Shown piece by piece: positions 33,227 through 40,628 of a stretch of DNA of 40,655 bases. Every line of letters starts with the position of its first letter. Within the stretch, counting starts at the first letter, position 1. The notes below the pieces were generated by a model. That model was not told the DNA's origin. It did no database searches and saw nothing but the letters and a program-made list of their open reading frames with translations. This stretch comes from JAWLBR01 sp041687495 (GTDB lineage Bacteria; Bacillota; Limnochordia; DTU087; JAAYGB01): positions 1-40,655 of the forward strand of contig JAWLBR010000016.1 in NCBI GenBank assembly GCA_041687495.1. Reading direction: 5' to 3'. Position numbers and translations under genes: made by a program.

Positions 33227-33652
33227 TCAATGCACCTCATACTCCTGATCTTCGGGGAACTCCTCACAGGCTTCAGGAATGCCTCGCTCAACTTCGATGG
33301 TACACTTGGTGAGAAGACACACTCCAGCTGCCAAAACCGCCAGATTGGGTGCGATTACAGTGCCAACAACTCCCAGTGTCACCGGGATATCGAACAACAC
33401 TTCATCTCTGTGCTTCACCCTGATCTTTGTAATGTTGCCTTGACGCAAAAGCTCCTTGATTTTTGTTAGCACCTCATGACCCCGCACTTCCCAGGAGTTT
33501 TCCTTCCTGCGAAGACGCTGCTCGGCCAGCACCAAGGCATCGACAACATTCCATTGCGACTCTCGCAGCACTTCCCGTGATTCTTGATAACTCAGCCCAG
33601 TTCTCTCTCGAACAAGATCGATCTTGGCCAGTTCGTCATCATTTCCGTACAT
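33227..33652 (-). CDS. DUF4342 protein with UBA-like N-terminus
   Basis: 141 residues. The first 45 (ELAKIDLVRERTGLSYQESREVLRESQWNVVDALVLAE) form a UBA/EF-Ts-like three-helix unit, a motif that binds proteins or nascent chains. The second half (ELLRQGNITKIRVKHRDEVLFDIPVTLGVVGTVIAPNLAVLAAG) is the DUF4342 domain, with one hydrophobic segment that may enter the membrane. AGGAGG precedes the ATG. It follows recO at 35 bases, a neighbourhood seen in other firmicutes as far as I recall. The molecular function is unknown. Confidence 0.83.
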   Translation of the reverse strand: MYGNDDELAKIDLVRERTGLSYQESREVLRESQWNVVDALVLAEQRLRRKENSWEVRGHEVLTKIKELLRQGNITKIRVKHRDEVLFDIPVTLGVVGTVIAPNLAVLAAGVCLLTKCTIEVERGIPEACEEFPEDQEYEVH

Positions 33653-33687
33653 ACCGCTACCTCCTAGCGGGCACTCAGCTTACCGCT

Positions 33688-34437
33688 CTACGACACACTG
33701 CGAATTGTATTGAGAAAATCCAAAGACTTCAATGGCCTCGCCAACCGATAGTCCATGAACAACCGCAACGCCCGCTCCATCTCAGCTAACATATCTGGTG
33801 AAACCTGAAGTACCGGCAGCCGGTCTACGGGTGTCACCAGAAAACGCCGCAGCATCTGAAAAGCCCCCAACGACAAGGCTACAGTCGAAGCATCCGAGGC
33901 GGCACAGCGGGAGCATAGTCCTCCGCCGGCCACTGGGCTCAGCCGGGGGCGGCGGTCAAATTCACTGCCACAACCAGCGCACGTGTCAAGTTGTGGGCGG
34001 TACCCCAATAAACTCAGGGCGTTGATGTCAAAATAACGGGCAACAATGTCAGGCCGATGGCCCCCCGACAACACACGAAAACAGCCCAAAAGCAATTGGA
34101 AGAGCTGAGGTAATGGGTCCTTCTCTTCTGTCATCTGATCAACAACTTCTGCCATGTAGCTGGCATAGGCCATCTTCAGCAAGTCTTCCCGCAATTCAAT
34201 AAAGGAATGGATGATTTCTCCTTGGCTTAACGTATCTAGTGTTTTACCACCAAAGAGCATCGCCTTCATGTGCACAAAAGGGGCTGAAACCCCCATTAGT
34301 CGATTCCTTACCCGCCGGCACCCTTTTGCTACCGCTGCGACTTTACCCGCCTCGGCGGTGAAAATCGTCAGGATTTTGTCAGCTTCCCCCAGATCTTTGG
34401 TTCGAAGCACAATGGCCTCACTGCGATAAAGCCCCAT
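33688..34437 (-). CDS. recO: DNA repair protein RecO
   Basis: 249 residues from the ATG at 34437, with GGAAGG 8 bases upstream; this gives the conserved N-terminus MGLYRSEAIVLRTKDLGEADKILTIFT of the OB fold. A four-cysteine zinc motif (CAGCGSEF ... GGGLCSRCA) lies in the C-terminal half. RecO helps RecR and RecF load RecA on SSB-coated gaps. The same frame stays open to 34680, but that part overlaps the YqzL gene in another frame and is not RecO. Part of a repair-gene run. Confidence 0.95.
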   Translation of the reverse strand: MGLYRSEAIVLRTKDLGEADKILTIFTAEAGKVAAVAKGCRRVRNRLMGVSAPFVHMKAMLFGGKTLDTLSQGEIIHSFIELREDLLKMAYASYMAEVVDQMTEEKDPLPQLFQLLLGCFRVLSGGHRPDIVARYFDINALSLLGYRPQLDTCAGCGSEFDRRPRLSPVAGGGLCSRCAASDASTVALSLGAFQMLRRFLVTPVDRLPVLQVSPDMLAEMERALRLFMDYRLARPLKSLDFLNTIRSVS

Positions 34438-34484
34438 TGAACCGCCCTTCCATTTGCCAAATGAAGTGGTCATCCACGCAGGAG

Positions 34485-34673
34485 CTACGACTCCGCCGCT
34501 CTGGGCGCCACCGTAGCCCCGGGCACTTCCGGCCTCCAATTCTCTTCTTGTGCATTGAGCAATTCCTTGTACAAGAGATACAAACCTATCTGACCTGTCC
34601 CTTGAAACAGTCTCCACGCGACTTCGATTGGGGAGCAACTTCTCCCATTTCCGTTTGATTGTTTTGTTTGCAT
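34485..34673 (-). CDS. yqzL: YqzL-family small protein
   Basis: A 62-residue protein hidden in a different frame from the open recO frame. Residues 18-42 (VAWRLFQGTGQIGLYLLYKEL) match the YqzL pattern W-x2-F-x2-T-G-...-Y-L-L-x-K-E-L known from the short gene just upstream of recO in Bacillus. GGGAGG lies 7 bases before the ATG, and recO starts 47 bases later, which agrees with family synteny. Function is unknown. I judge this the true gene because only this frame has a ribosome binding site and a family match. Confidence 0.82.
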   Translation of the reverse strand: MQTKQSNGNGRSCSPIEVAWRLFQGTGQIGLYLLYKELLNAQEENWRPEVPGATVAPRAAES

Positions 34674-34759
34674 GGGACAACCTCCCTAGCGGTACCTGAA
34701 CGGTCTTATTGTTACCTCAGGTGAAAAGCAGTATTCCGGTCCCATGATACGGATGGTTG

Positions 34760-34981
34760 TCAGCGGCGGAAGATCCAGGCTACAAGTGAAAGGATTAGAC
34801 TAAGAAGCAGCATTGTGGTAATCGGAACATAGAGAGTGAACCCTGGACGCTTGATTAAGACGTCCCCCGGTAGCCGACCCAGTCCAGGCAGCCGACCAGC
34901 CGCCGAGACCACAAGACCCAAGATCACCAACGCAGCCCCAAGAGTAATCAAAATCCTACCCAGCCCACTGAGTTCGAACAT
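34760..34981 (-). CDS. DUF2905 small membrane protein
   Basis: 73 residues with two hydrophobic helices (about 8-28 and 49-70) flanking the conserved GRLPGLGRLPGDVLIKRPGFTLYVPI stretch, seen here in parts as RLPGDVLI and PGFTLYVPI, which defines DUF2905. The family is often beside ruvB, as here (39 bases downstream). GAGGTGG precedes the ATG. Role unknown; membrane location predicted. Confidence 0.88.
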   Translation of the reverse strand: MFELSGLGRILITLGAALVILGLVVSAAGRLPGLGRLPGDVLIKRPGFTLYVPITTMLLLSLILSLVAWIFRR

Positions 34982-35020
34982 CTAGTACGCCACCTCAATT
35001 CCTAAAACCCACCGTCTACA

Positions 35021-36064
35021 TCAGTCAGAAAAAAGCTCCTCCTGTTTCTCATCCTGCGCTTCGTACCGTTGTGGGGGCTCAAGGCCCAAGTGGCGATAAA
35101 CAGCTCCAGTAACCATTCTTCCTCGGGGTGTGCGTTGCAGGAAACCAATCTGCATCAGATAGGGCTCATAGACATCCTCAATAGTTTCGGTTTCCTCATT
35201 GACAGCTGCAGCCAAGGTGTCAAGACCCACTGGTCCTCCCCCAAACTTCTCAATAATAGCTTCAAGCAGCAGGCGATCCGTCTTATCCAATCCCAAGGGG
35301 TCAACTTCAAACAAAGACAGCGCTTCCTGCGCGACTTCCTTGGTGATCACGCCTTCAGCCCTGACTTCGGCATAGTCCCGCACCCGCTTGAGAAGCCGAT
35401 TAGCTACCCGAGGCGTCCCCCTAGAACGCAGACTGATCTCCGTTGCCCCTTCAGGCTCCAACGCGATATCGAGCACTCTTGCCGCTCGGCTGACAATCAC
35501 TGAGAGCTCCGGTTCGGTGTAAAACTCGAGACGACTGATTACGCCAAAGCGATCCCGCAGCGGCGAAGTCAACATGCCGGCTTTGGTTGTTGCACCCACC
35601 AAGGTGAACGGAGGCAGCTCCAGTCTTAAGGATCTCGCACTGGGGCCTTTTCCAATCATGATGTCGACGGCAAAATCCTCCATTGCCGGATATAACACTT
35701 CCTCCACTGTTCTTCTCAAGCGATGAATCTCGTCGATGAACAGAACGTCCTTGGGCTCTAAATTGGTCAACAACGCCACCAAATCTCCTTGCCGCTCAAT
35801 GGCTGGCCCAGACGTGGTACGGATATTCACTCCCAACTCATTGGCAATGATGTTGGCAAGAGTTGTCTTCCCCAAACCCGGCGGACCATACAGCAGCACG
35901 TGATCCAAGGACTCACCCCGCTGGAGAGCAGCTTGGATAAATATTTCCAAAGTCTCCTTGGCTTTGCCCTGGCCAGTATATTCCGCAAGGGTGCGGGGAC
36001 GCAGGGCCGAGTCAAGGTCGAAGTCATCAATCTGTCTGATCCCTGATACTACCCTCTCTTCAAT
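35021..36064 (-). CDS. ruvB: Holliday junction branch-migration helicase RuvB, apparent ATT start
   Basis: 347 residues if started at ATT 36062-36064. RuvB features are complete: N-terminal EERVVSGIRQIDDF and SALRPRTLAEYTGQ, Walker A GPPGLGKTT near 60-68, Walker B FIDEIHR, sensor GATTKAGMLTSPLRDRFG, and the winged-helix C-terminus ending IGFLQRTPRGRM. The frame upstream is closed by the in-frame ruvA stop, and no ATG, GTG or TTG precedes the conserved N-terminus. The first usual start, TTG at 35950, would delete about 38 conserved residues. GGAGAGGG sits before ATT-ATT-GAA-GAG, so AUU initiation (at 36064 or 36067) or a sequence error is implied. It works with RuvA and RuvC. Confidence 0.93.
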   Translation of the reverse strand: MEERVVSGIRQIDDFDLDSALRPRTLAEYTGQGKAKETLEIFIQAALQRGESLDHVLLYGPPGLGKTTLANIIANELGVNIRTTSGPAIERQGDLVALLTNLEPKDVLFIDEIHRLRRTVEEVLYPAMEDFAVDIMIGKGPSARSLRLELPPFTLVGATTKAGMLTSPLRDRFGVISRLEFYTEPELSVIVSRAARVLDIALEPEGATEISLRSRGTPRVANRLLKRVRDYAEVRAEGVITKEVAQEALSLFEVDPLGLDKTDRLLLEAIIEKFGGGPVGLDTLAAAVNEETETIEDVYEPYLMQIGFLQRTPRGRMVTGAVYRHLGLEPPQRYEAQDEKQEELFSD

Positions 36065-36082
36065 AATAAGCCATCCCTCTCC

Positions 36083-36697
36083 CTACGTCATCATCCTGAG
36101 CGCCTGGCTCACCAAAACCTCAGTTGACAATTGACTAGTGCTCGTGTCCGCCAGGCGTTGACTGGCCTTAGCTACTGCGCGTTCTGCCTCATCTAAAGTA
36201 TAGCCCAACGCTTGCAGAGCGGCAAGTGCCTCAGCATACGCGCTGCTCGACGTTTCATCAGCCGAGTGTAGAGGCTCTCCACCCTCCTCGGGGACAATAC
36301 GGAATTTGTCCTTCAGCTCAAGTGCAAGCCGCTCGGCTGTTCGCTTCCCCACTCCCGATACCTTCGACAACTGTTTGATGTCCTGATTCACTACAGCTCT
36401 CTTGAAAGACTCTGGACTCAGGTCTGACAAGATCGCCAGAGCTAGTTTCGGCCCCACACCGGAGACGGACAGTACGGTCTGAAACAGTTCTTTCTCATCC
36501 TTGTTGGCAAACCCAAATAGCACAATAGCATCCTCTCGGACATGGGTGTGAACCAACAGGCTACATCGCTTCCCCACCCCGGGAGCTTTCTGCAGAGTCG
36601 ATTCCGGCACAGCCAGCTCATAGCCCACCCCTGCAACATCCAAGAGGATGCGTCCTATTTCCTTCTCCTCGACAATTCCCGTCAGCTTTCCAATCAC
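36083..36697 (-). CDS. ruvA: Holliday junction DNA helicase subunit RuvA
   Basis: 204 residues with the family N-terminus MIGKLTGIVEEKE, the two helix-hairpin-helix motifs (VSGVGPKLALAILS and VSGVGKRTAERLALELKDK), and the C-terminal three-helix RuvB-binding domain (EALAALQALGYTLDEAERAV). The tetramer holds the four-way junction for RuvB. GTG start with GGGGGT 6 bases upstream, 12 bases after ruvC. Confidence 0.97.
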   Translation of the reverse strand: MIGKLTGIVEEKEIGRILLDVAGVGYELAVPESTLQKAPGVGKRCSLLVHTHVREDAIVLFGFANKDEKELFQTVLSVSGVGPKLALAILSDLSPESFKRAVVNQDIKQLSKVSGVGKRTAERLALELKDKFRIVPEEGGEPLHSADETSSSAYAEALAALQALGYTLDEAERAVAKASQRLADTSTSQLSTEVLVSQALRMMT

Positions 36698-36709
36698 TGC
36701 TTTACCCCC

Positions 36710-37213
36710 TTACCATGCGATGCCTCTTTCCAGCCGCCTCCGAGTGCTACCAGTATGGGCATGGCAGATGGCAACCGCGAGAGCATCGCTCACGTCATCT
36801 GGACGAGGTGTCTCATCTAAGCGCAAGAGCAGTCTTACCATATAGCCTACTTGGTTCTTATCGGCTCTTCCTTCTCCGGTTACCGACTGCTTCACCTGTA
36901 AGGGTGTATACTCGTAAACGGGGATTTCCGCCTCCGCCGCAGTCAGTAGCGCAACGCCACGGGCCTGACCAACCGTCATAGCCGTAGTAGTATTCTTATT
37001 AAAGAACAGTTGTTCTACAGCCATCGCGTCAGGACAGTATTTCCCCATCAAATGCCTTAATTCGGTATGTATGTCCAGCAACCGCTCAGCTGTAGTCCGA
37101 TCAGTATAAGTGCGAATGGCGCCATATGATACAACCGACAGTACCGACTTGGTAATATCAATGACGCCAAATCCCATAATTGCTGTTCCAGGGTCAATCC
37201 CAATAATCCTCAT
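36710..37213 (-). CDS. ruvC: Holliday junction resolvase RuvC
   Basis: 167 residues. Catalytic acids are Asp7 (GIDPGT), Glu67 (AVEQLFFNKN), Asp140 and Asp143 (PDDVSDALA), matching the E. coli set. RuvC cuts Holliday junctions bound by RuvAB. The ribosome binding site is weak. A LexA-like box lies about 45 bases upstream. It leads the run ruvC-ruvA-ruvB-DUF2905 and possibly on to recO. Confidence 0.97.
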   Translation of the reverse strand: MRIIGIDPGTAIMGFGVIDITKSVLSVVSYGAIRTYTDRTTAERLLDIHTELRHLMGKYCPDAMAVEQLFFNKNTTTAMTVGQARGVALLTAAEAEIPVYEYTPLQVKQSVTGEGRADKNQVGYMVRLLLRLDETPRPDDVSDALAVAICHAHTGSTRRRLERGIAW

Positions 37214-37257
37214 CTTAGTACCAACTCAATCACCACTCAAGTCAAGTCACTAGATCT

Positions 37258-37271
37258 CGAACAATTATTCG
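37258..37271. promoter_or_regulatory. LexA-like (SOS) box upstream of ruvC
   Basis: CGAACAATTATTCG matches the Gram-positive LexA consensus CGAACRNRYGTTYG at 12 of 14 positions, with one perfect CGAAC half-site. It sits 45-58 bases before the ruvC start. SOS control of ruv genes is established in Bacillus and E. coli. Confidence 0.6.
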
Positions 37272-37340
37272 CCAAGCTGCAAACGGTCTCCTGCCCTTCA
37301 CCCCCCGGCCCTCCGGCTTCAGGACTAGACCCAGGGCGCG

Positions 37341-37373
37341 CCAAAAAGAGTGGCACCGCCCCGGGCTTGCCAC
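37341..37373 (-). terminator. Terminator after the BofC-like gene
   Basis: On minus, GTGGCA pairs with TGCCAC around a G+C-rich loop (37350-37373), followed by CTCTTTTTGG. It separates the BofC-like gene from ruvC. Confidence 0.75.
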
Positions 37374-37408
37374 CCCATGCCTATGCCACCAAGAGCCGCA
37401 ATCTGATC

Positions 37409-38041
37409 TCAGTCTCCCTGCTGCCGAGCCTGAGCCGTCTCAGACAATCCCTCCAAGATCATCTCCAGCTCGTCCTCAGCAAACTCCTGACCCTGGCGCA
37501 GGTTCGCCTGCTCATACTCGGGCAGCCATTTCACCTGGATATCTGTAACCTCCTGAAGCTGGCCAGATACTCCAGGCTCACCGCTGAATAACGCTATTCT
37601 CCCATCGTAAACTCCTATGTAGCGGGTTCCACTGGCGGACGCGGCTTCGCTCAGATCAACTTTAACCATAAGTCTCTCGGGGTTTAACTCCAGCACAGTC
37701 CAATCTGGGCGTTCCGCCTCAACTCCCATTTTTGTCTTACCAGTCAGCTGGTCTGGGATTGCCTGAAGTGGCAGAGAGTGCACCTGGCCGTCTATGCCGT
37801 CAAAAATGCGAACAAGGGTAGCACCTGCCTCCAGCTGCACAGGTTCAGAATCCATCTCGTCGCCGACGCTACCAGGCCCCTGCTGCTGAGCATCCGGAGC
37901 ATTCTGCGCTTGACTATTCTGCAACGGTAATTCTGGCGTGCCTTCGCCACTGCCATTGAGCAGCCAAACCGTGACTCCCGCGCTGCCAAAGAAAAACGCC
38001 AAAGCAACTGCCAAGTAGATCCACTTGGGTTGGCTATTCAT
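37409..38041 (-). CDS. Membrane-anchored protein with BofC C-terminal-like domain
   Basis: 210 residues from the ATG at 38041, with GGGAG 9 bases upstream; the ATG three codons earlier is too close to that site. One N-terminal transmembrane helix (about 7-28), then a low-complexity Gln/Pro/Glu linker to about 65, then a folded domain. The C-terminal segment YIGVYDGRIALFSGEPGVSGQLQEVTDIQVKWLP is recognised in parts (GVYDGRIALF, LQEVTDI) as the BofC C-terminal type. In Bacillus, bofC is also beside ruvA and its product restrains a sporulation protease in the forespore. Here the role is inferred only, and an extracytoplasmic domain is predicted. Confidence 0.68.
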   Translation of the reverse strand: MNSQPKWIYLAVALAFFFGSAGVTVWLLNGSGEGTPELPLQNSQAQNAPDAQQQGPGSVGDEMDSEPVQLEAGATLVRIFDGIDGQVHSLPLQAIPDQLTGKTKMGVEAERPDWTVLELNPERLMVKVDLSEAASASGTRYIGVYDGRIALFSGEPGVSGQLQEVTDIQVKWLPEYEQANLRQGQEFAEDELEMILEGLSETAQARQQGD

Positions 38042-38124
38042 ACAGCTCATCTCCCTTAAGCTGGTGATCTAGCCCTATCATGCCCAAGTGGTCAATACAA
38101 TATGAAAAACTTTCCACGCATGAA

Positions 38125-38167
38125 GACATAAATAAAAGCAGCCGGGGTCGTACGCTGTCCGACTGCT
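38125..38167 (-). terminator. Terminator of yebC
   Basis: On minus, AGCAGTCGG pairs with CCGGCTGCT (9 bp, one G-U; 38137-38167), followed by TTTATTTATG. Confidence 0.8.
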
Positions 38168-38222
38168 CCATAAGTGTTATCAGCTTGATGGCCTTCCCTA
38201 CCGACAGAAGCGGCTCATTGGA

Positions 38223-38966
38223 TTAGGCGTCGTATGCATCCTCGGGAAGGTCTGCGTTTGTGTACACATCCTGAACGTCATCGAGATCCTCGAGTGCATC
38301 GATCAGTTTCACAGTGCGTTTGGCATCGGCGCCCTCGGCCGCCACCGTATTCTGAGGCAGCATGGTTACTTCGGCCGATGCTAAAGTGTAACTGGCGCTC
38401 TCCAACTCGGTCTTCACAGCCTCAAACTCAGCCGGATCGGTGATGATTTCGATACCTTCGCCTTCTACCTTAACATCCTCGGCACCGGCATCCAGGGCAG
38501 TGAGCATCAGTTCATCTTCATCGATAGCCTCAGTGCGCTCAATGAGGATCAGGCCTTTCTTTTCAAACATCCAAGCAACACAACCACTCTCGCCTAAGTT
38601 ACCGCCGTTCTTGGAAAACGTATAGCGCAAATCGGAAGCGGTTCGGTTGCGATTATCGGTCATAGCCTGGACCATGACCGCCACTCCTCCCGGTCCATAC
38701 CCTTCGTACACCACTTCCTCGTAGTTATCTGACTCGCCGCCACCGGTACCTCTGGCAATCGCCCGCTCGATGTTATCGTTGGGCATGTTCACCGCCCGAG
38801 CCTTGTCAACGGCAATTCTCAGCTTGAAGTTCGACTCCGGGTCGCCACCGCCCTCACGGGCAGCCACAGTGATCTGCCGGGCGATTTTGGTAAAGATCTT
38901 ACCTCTCTTCGCGTCTTCTTTCGCCTTTTTATGCTTAATGTTATCCCACTTGGAATGTCCAGCCAT
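38223..38966 (-). CDS. yebC: YebC/PmpR-family protein
   Basis: 247 residues, the family length, with the invariant start MAGHSKWDNIKHKKAKEDAKRGK in recognisable parts (AGHSKWDNIK, KRGKIFTK), then GGGDPESNFKLRIAVDKARAVNMPNDNIERAI and the GYGPGGVAVMV loop. The family was long called a transcriptional regulator; more recent work treats it as a translation factor that relieves ribosome stalling. The gene has its own promoter and terminator and is thus a single-gene unit. Confidence 0.95.
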   Translation of the reverse strand: MAGHSKWDNIKHKKAKEDAKRGKIFTKIARQITVAAREGGGDPESNFKLRIAVDKARAVNMPNDNIERAIARGTGGGESDNYEEVVYEGYGPGGVAVMVQAMTDNRNRTASDLRYTFSKNGGNLGESGCVAWMFEKKGLILIERTEAIDEDELMLTALDAGAEDVKVEGEGIEIITDPAEFEAVKTELESASYTLASAEVTMLPQNTVAAEGADAKRTVKLIDALEDLDDVQDVYTNADLPEDAYDA

Positions 38967-39006
38967 GGGTTATCTCTCCTTCCCGCTCAATCCTTTACCA
39001 GGATAT

Positions 39007-39036
39007 ATTGTACCATACTCGAGCGGGTAAGACCAA
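39007..39036 (-). promoter_or_regulatory. Promoter of yebC
   Basis: Minus -10 TACAAT (39007-39012) with an extended TGG in front and a -35-like TTGGTC (39031-39036) at 18 bases. It is 41 bases before the ATG. Confidence 0.65.
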
Positions 39037-39044
39037 GAGCCCAC

Positions 39045-39701
39045 TTAGATACGCTTCTGTGCCTGTCGGATCCTGTGCGTAAGAAATCGATACAACAAGA
39101 ACACTAGAAGTAAGGCTAGAAGCGGCGATAGAAACTGGCTAAAGAGAATATAGTTGTACAGTCCGTGTAGGATACTGACACTAATTAAGCTGCTTGCGAC
39201 AGTGATCCATGTTCCTGCTCCAGAGTGTACCAGTCCCAAACTAAACCCCACCACTCCAGAGAAAGATGCATGGGCAATAGTAGTCACTATAGCCCGTAGT
39301 GGACCAATCTCCCAGCCGAACGAATAGGCGTAAAGAAAGTTCTCTGCAGCGGCAAACCCAAAGGCCGCTGTTGTCATGTAAATGATGCCGTCCAACGAAC
39401 CGCCAAATTCAGGCGATCGATAGGCCGCAAAATACACAGCCATCAGTTTGGCGGATTCTTCCACTAGGCCTACTCCAAGGATCAGAAATACAAATTGACC
39501 CACTGCATTGGTACCCTGCCCCCAAGCCTGCATCAACGGTACCTCGATTAGCCCCGCTGGAACCACTGCGAGCAACCCTGCAGCGAAGGTGCGAGCCAAC
39601 ATCCGGTTGGGTTCCGGCTCCAACCGATCATAGCGTTTAAAATACCATACCCAGCCCACGGCTGGCACCAGGGAAAAGAAAACGAGTACGATTAACTCCA
39701 T
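39045..39701 (-). CDS. PrsW-family intramembrane metalloprotease
   Basis: 218 residues from the ATG at 39701, with AGGAG 12 bases upstream; the frame to 39758 is open but hydrophilic. About seven membrane helices. The catalytic-type pattern of the PrsW/CPBP families is present: Glu81-Glu82 in VEESAKL, Glu120 in AAENFLY, His144 in AHASFSG and His179 in LHGLYN. In Bacillus, PrsW makes the first cut in the RsiW anti-sigma factor in response to envelope stress. No sigma/anti-sigma pair is nearby here, so the substrate is unknown. It follows pgsA at 96 bases, probably on one transcript. Confidence 0.88.
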   Translation of the reverse strand: MELIVLVFFSLVPAVGWVWYFKRYDRLEPEPNRMLARTFAAGLLAVVPAGLIEVPLMQAWGQGTNAVGQFVFLILGVGLVEESAKLMAVYFAAYRSPEFGGSLDGIIYMTTAAFGFAAAENFLYAYSFGWEIGPLRAIVTTIAHASFSGVVGFSLGLVHSGAGTWITVASSLISVSILHGLYNYILFSQFLSPLLALLLVFLLYRFLTHRIRQAQKRI

Positions 39702-39797
39702 AGCATCCGCCAGCTCCTTGCTTGCCAACTGCTTGCATGCGTGAGTTAACGTACCCAAGTAATTGCCGTTCTATTTTGGTAATGATTATCCCAAGGC

Positions 39798-40310
39798 CTA
39801 CCTACGCTGCAAAAACACTCTGCGGGCGTAATCCAGCCCCGCCAAAACCGAGATGGCCACCCCCGCCCCAACCACTACAATGGCTCCCCCCACTTCAAGG
39901 ATAGACATTGTCACTCCTACATAGAGAACAACTGTCGCCGACTTCCCCAAGACACTAGAGGCAACCACTTCATCCTTGGAGACCAGAAACACAGCTGCAC
40001 CAACTACCAGGGCTAACTCCTTTGCCACCAGGACAACGCTAAGCCACAGTGGCATCCTGCCCACTATTCCCAGGGAAATAAACGCAGCGGCCATTACCAA
40101 CTTGTCAGCCAGGGGATCAATCAGCTTGCCAAGCCTCGATATCTCATGTCTTGACCGAGCCAAATAGCCGTCGATGGCATCAGTGATCCCAGTCAGTACA
40201 AAAACAATGGCAACAAAAATGCGACTGGACGGAATCTCCGAAAAAAACAAAATAAGGAAAACTGGTACTAGGCCGATTCGGATGAAAGAAACGATATTGG
40301 CCAGAGTCAT
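39798..40310 (-). CDS. pgsA: CDP-alcohol phosphatidyltransferase (PgsA type)
   Basis: 170 residues with four to five membrane helices and the full CDP-alcohol motif D-x2-D-G-x2-A-R-x8-G-x3-D-x3-D: Asp44, Asp47-Gly48, Ala51-Arg52, Gly61, Asp65 and Asp69. The opening MTLANIVSFIRIGLVPVF is typical of phosphatidylglycerophosphate synthase, which joins CDP-diacylglycerol to glycerol-3-phosphate. Other CDP-alcohol enzymes share the motif, so the head group is likely but not certain. AGGAGG precedes the ATG; promoter at 40347-40375. Confidence 0.88.
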   Translation of the reverse strand: MTLANIVSFIRIGLVPVFLILFFSEIPSSRIFVAIVFVLTGITDAIDGYLARSRHEISRLGKLIDPLADKLVMAAAFISLGIVGRMPLWLSVVLVAKELALVVGAAVFLVSKDEVVASSVLGKSATVVLYVGVTMSILEVGGAIVVVGAGVAISVLAGLDYARRVFLQRR

Positions 40311-40628
40311 GAAATAAGCCTCCTACGAACTGCGCACTACCCCCATATTATAACGAATCTAAGAGGAAATGAAAACCACCCGAACGAACTAGTGGCCACC
40401 CGCCACAGTTTGAGCCCTAGATTCGCCCCTCTAGAGCCCCAGACCGGCATTCCAATAGAAAAGCGCCCCATCCAACAAACGCATCAACGCGCACCTTAGT
40501 CTCAGATTAGGCGTTTATTCGAGAATAATCTCCCATCTCACCCCATAAACCGAGGGGTCATTCCTATCACTGCGCCCCAAAGAAATTCATAGAATATCCC
40601 AACTTATCAAGAAAGGAGAAATGAATCC
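40311..40628. other. 318-base divergent intergenic region
   Basis: Besides the pgsA promoter it holds a perfect 14-base palindrome TTATTC-GA-GAATAA (40515-40528) and an ACCCC/GGGGT hairpin (40540-40558). I see no gene in it and no clear plus-strand promoter. Confidence 0.5.
40347..40375 (-). promoter_or_regulatory. Promoter of pgsA
   Basis: Minus-strand perfect -10 TATAAT (40347-40352), 17-base spacer, -35 TTTTCA (40370-40375), 37 bases before the pgsA ATG. Confidence 0.7.

Noticed and set aside
34438..34680. N-terminal extension of RecO by 81 residues
   Set aside because: No RecO family similarity there; the conserved N-terminus and a ribosome site begin at 34437, and the region encodes YqzL in another frame.
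36060..36080. prfB-like programmed +1 frameshift into ruvB (ATG GCT TAT TAT TGA)
   Set aside because: After a +1 slip the Tyr tRNA would face ATT, a poor re-pairing, unlike the CTT-TGA slip of prfB; an ATT start or a sequence error is simpler.
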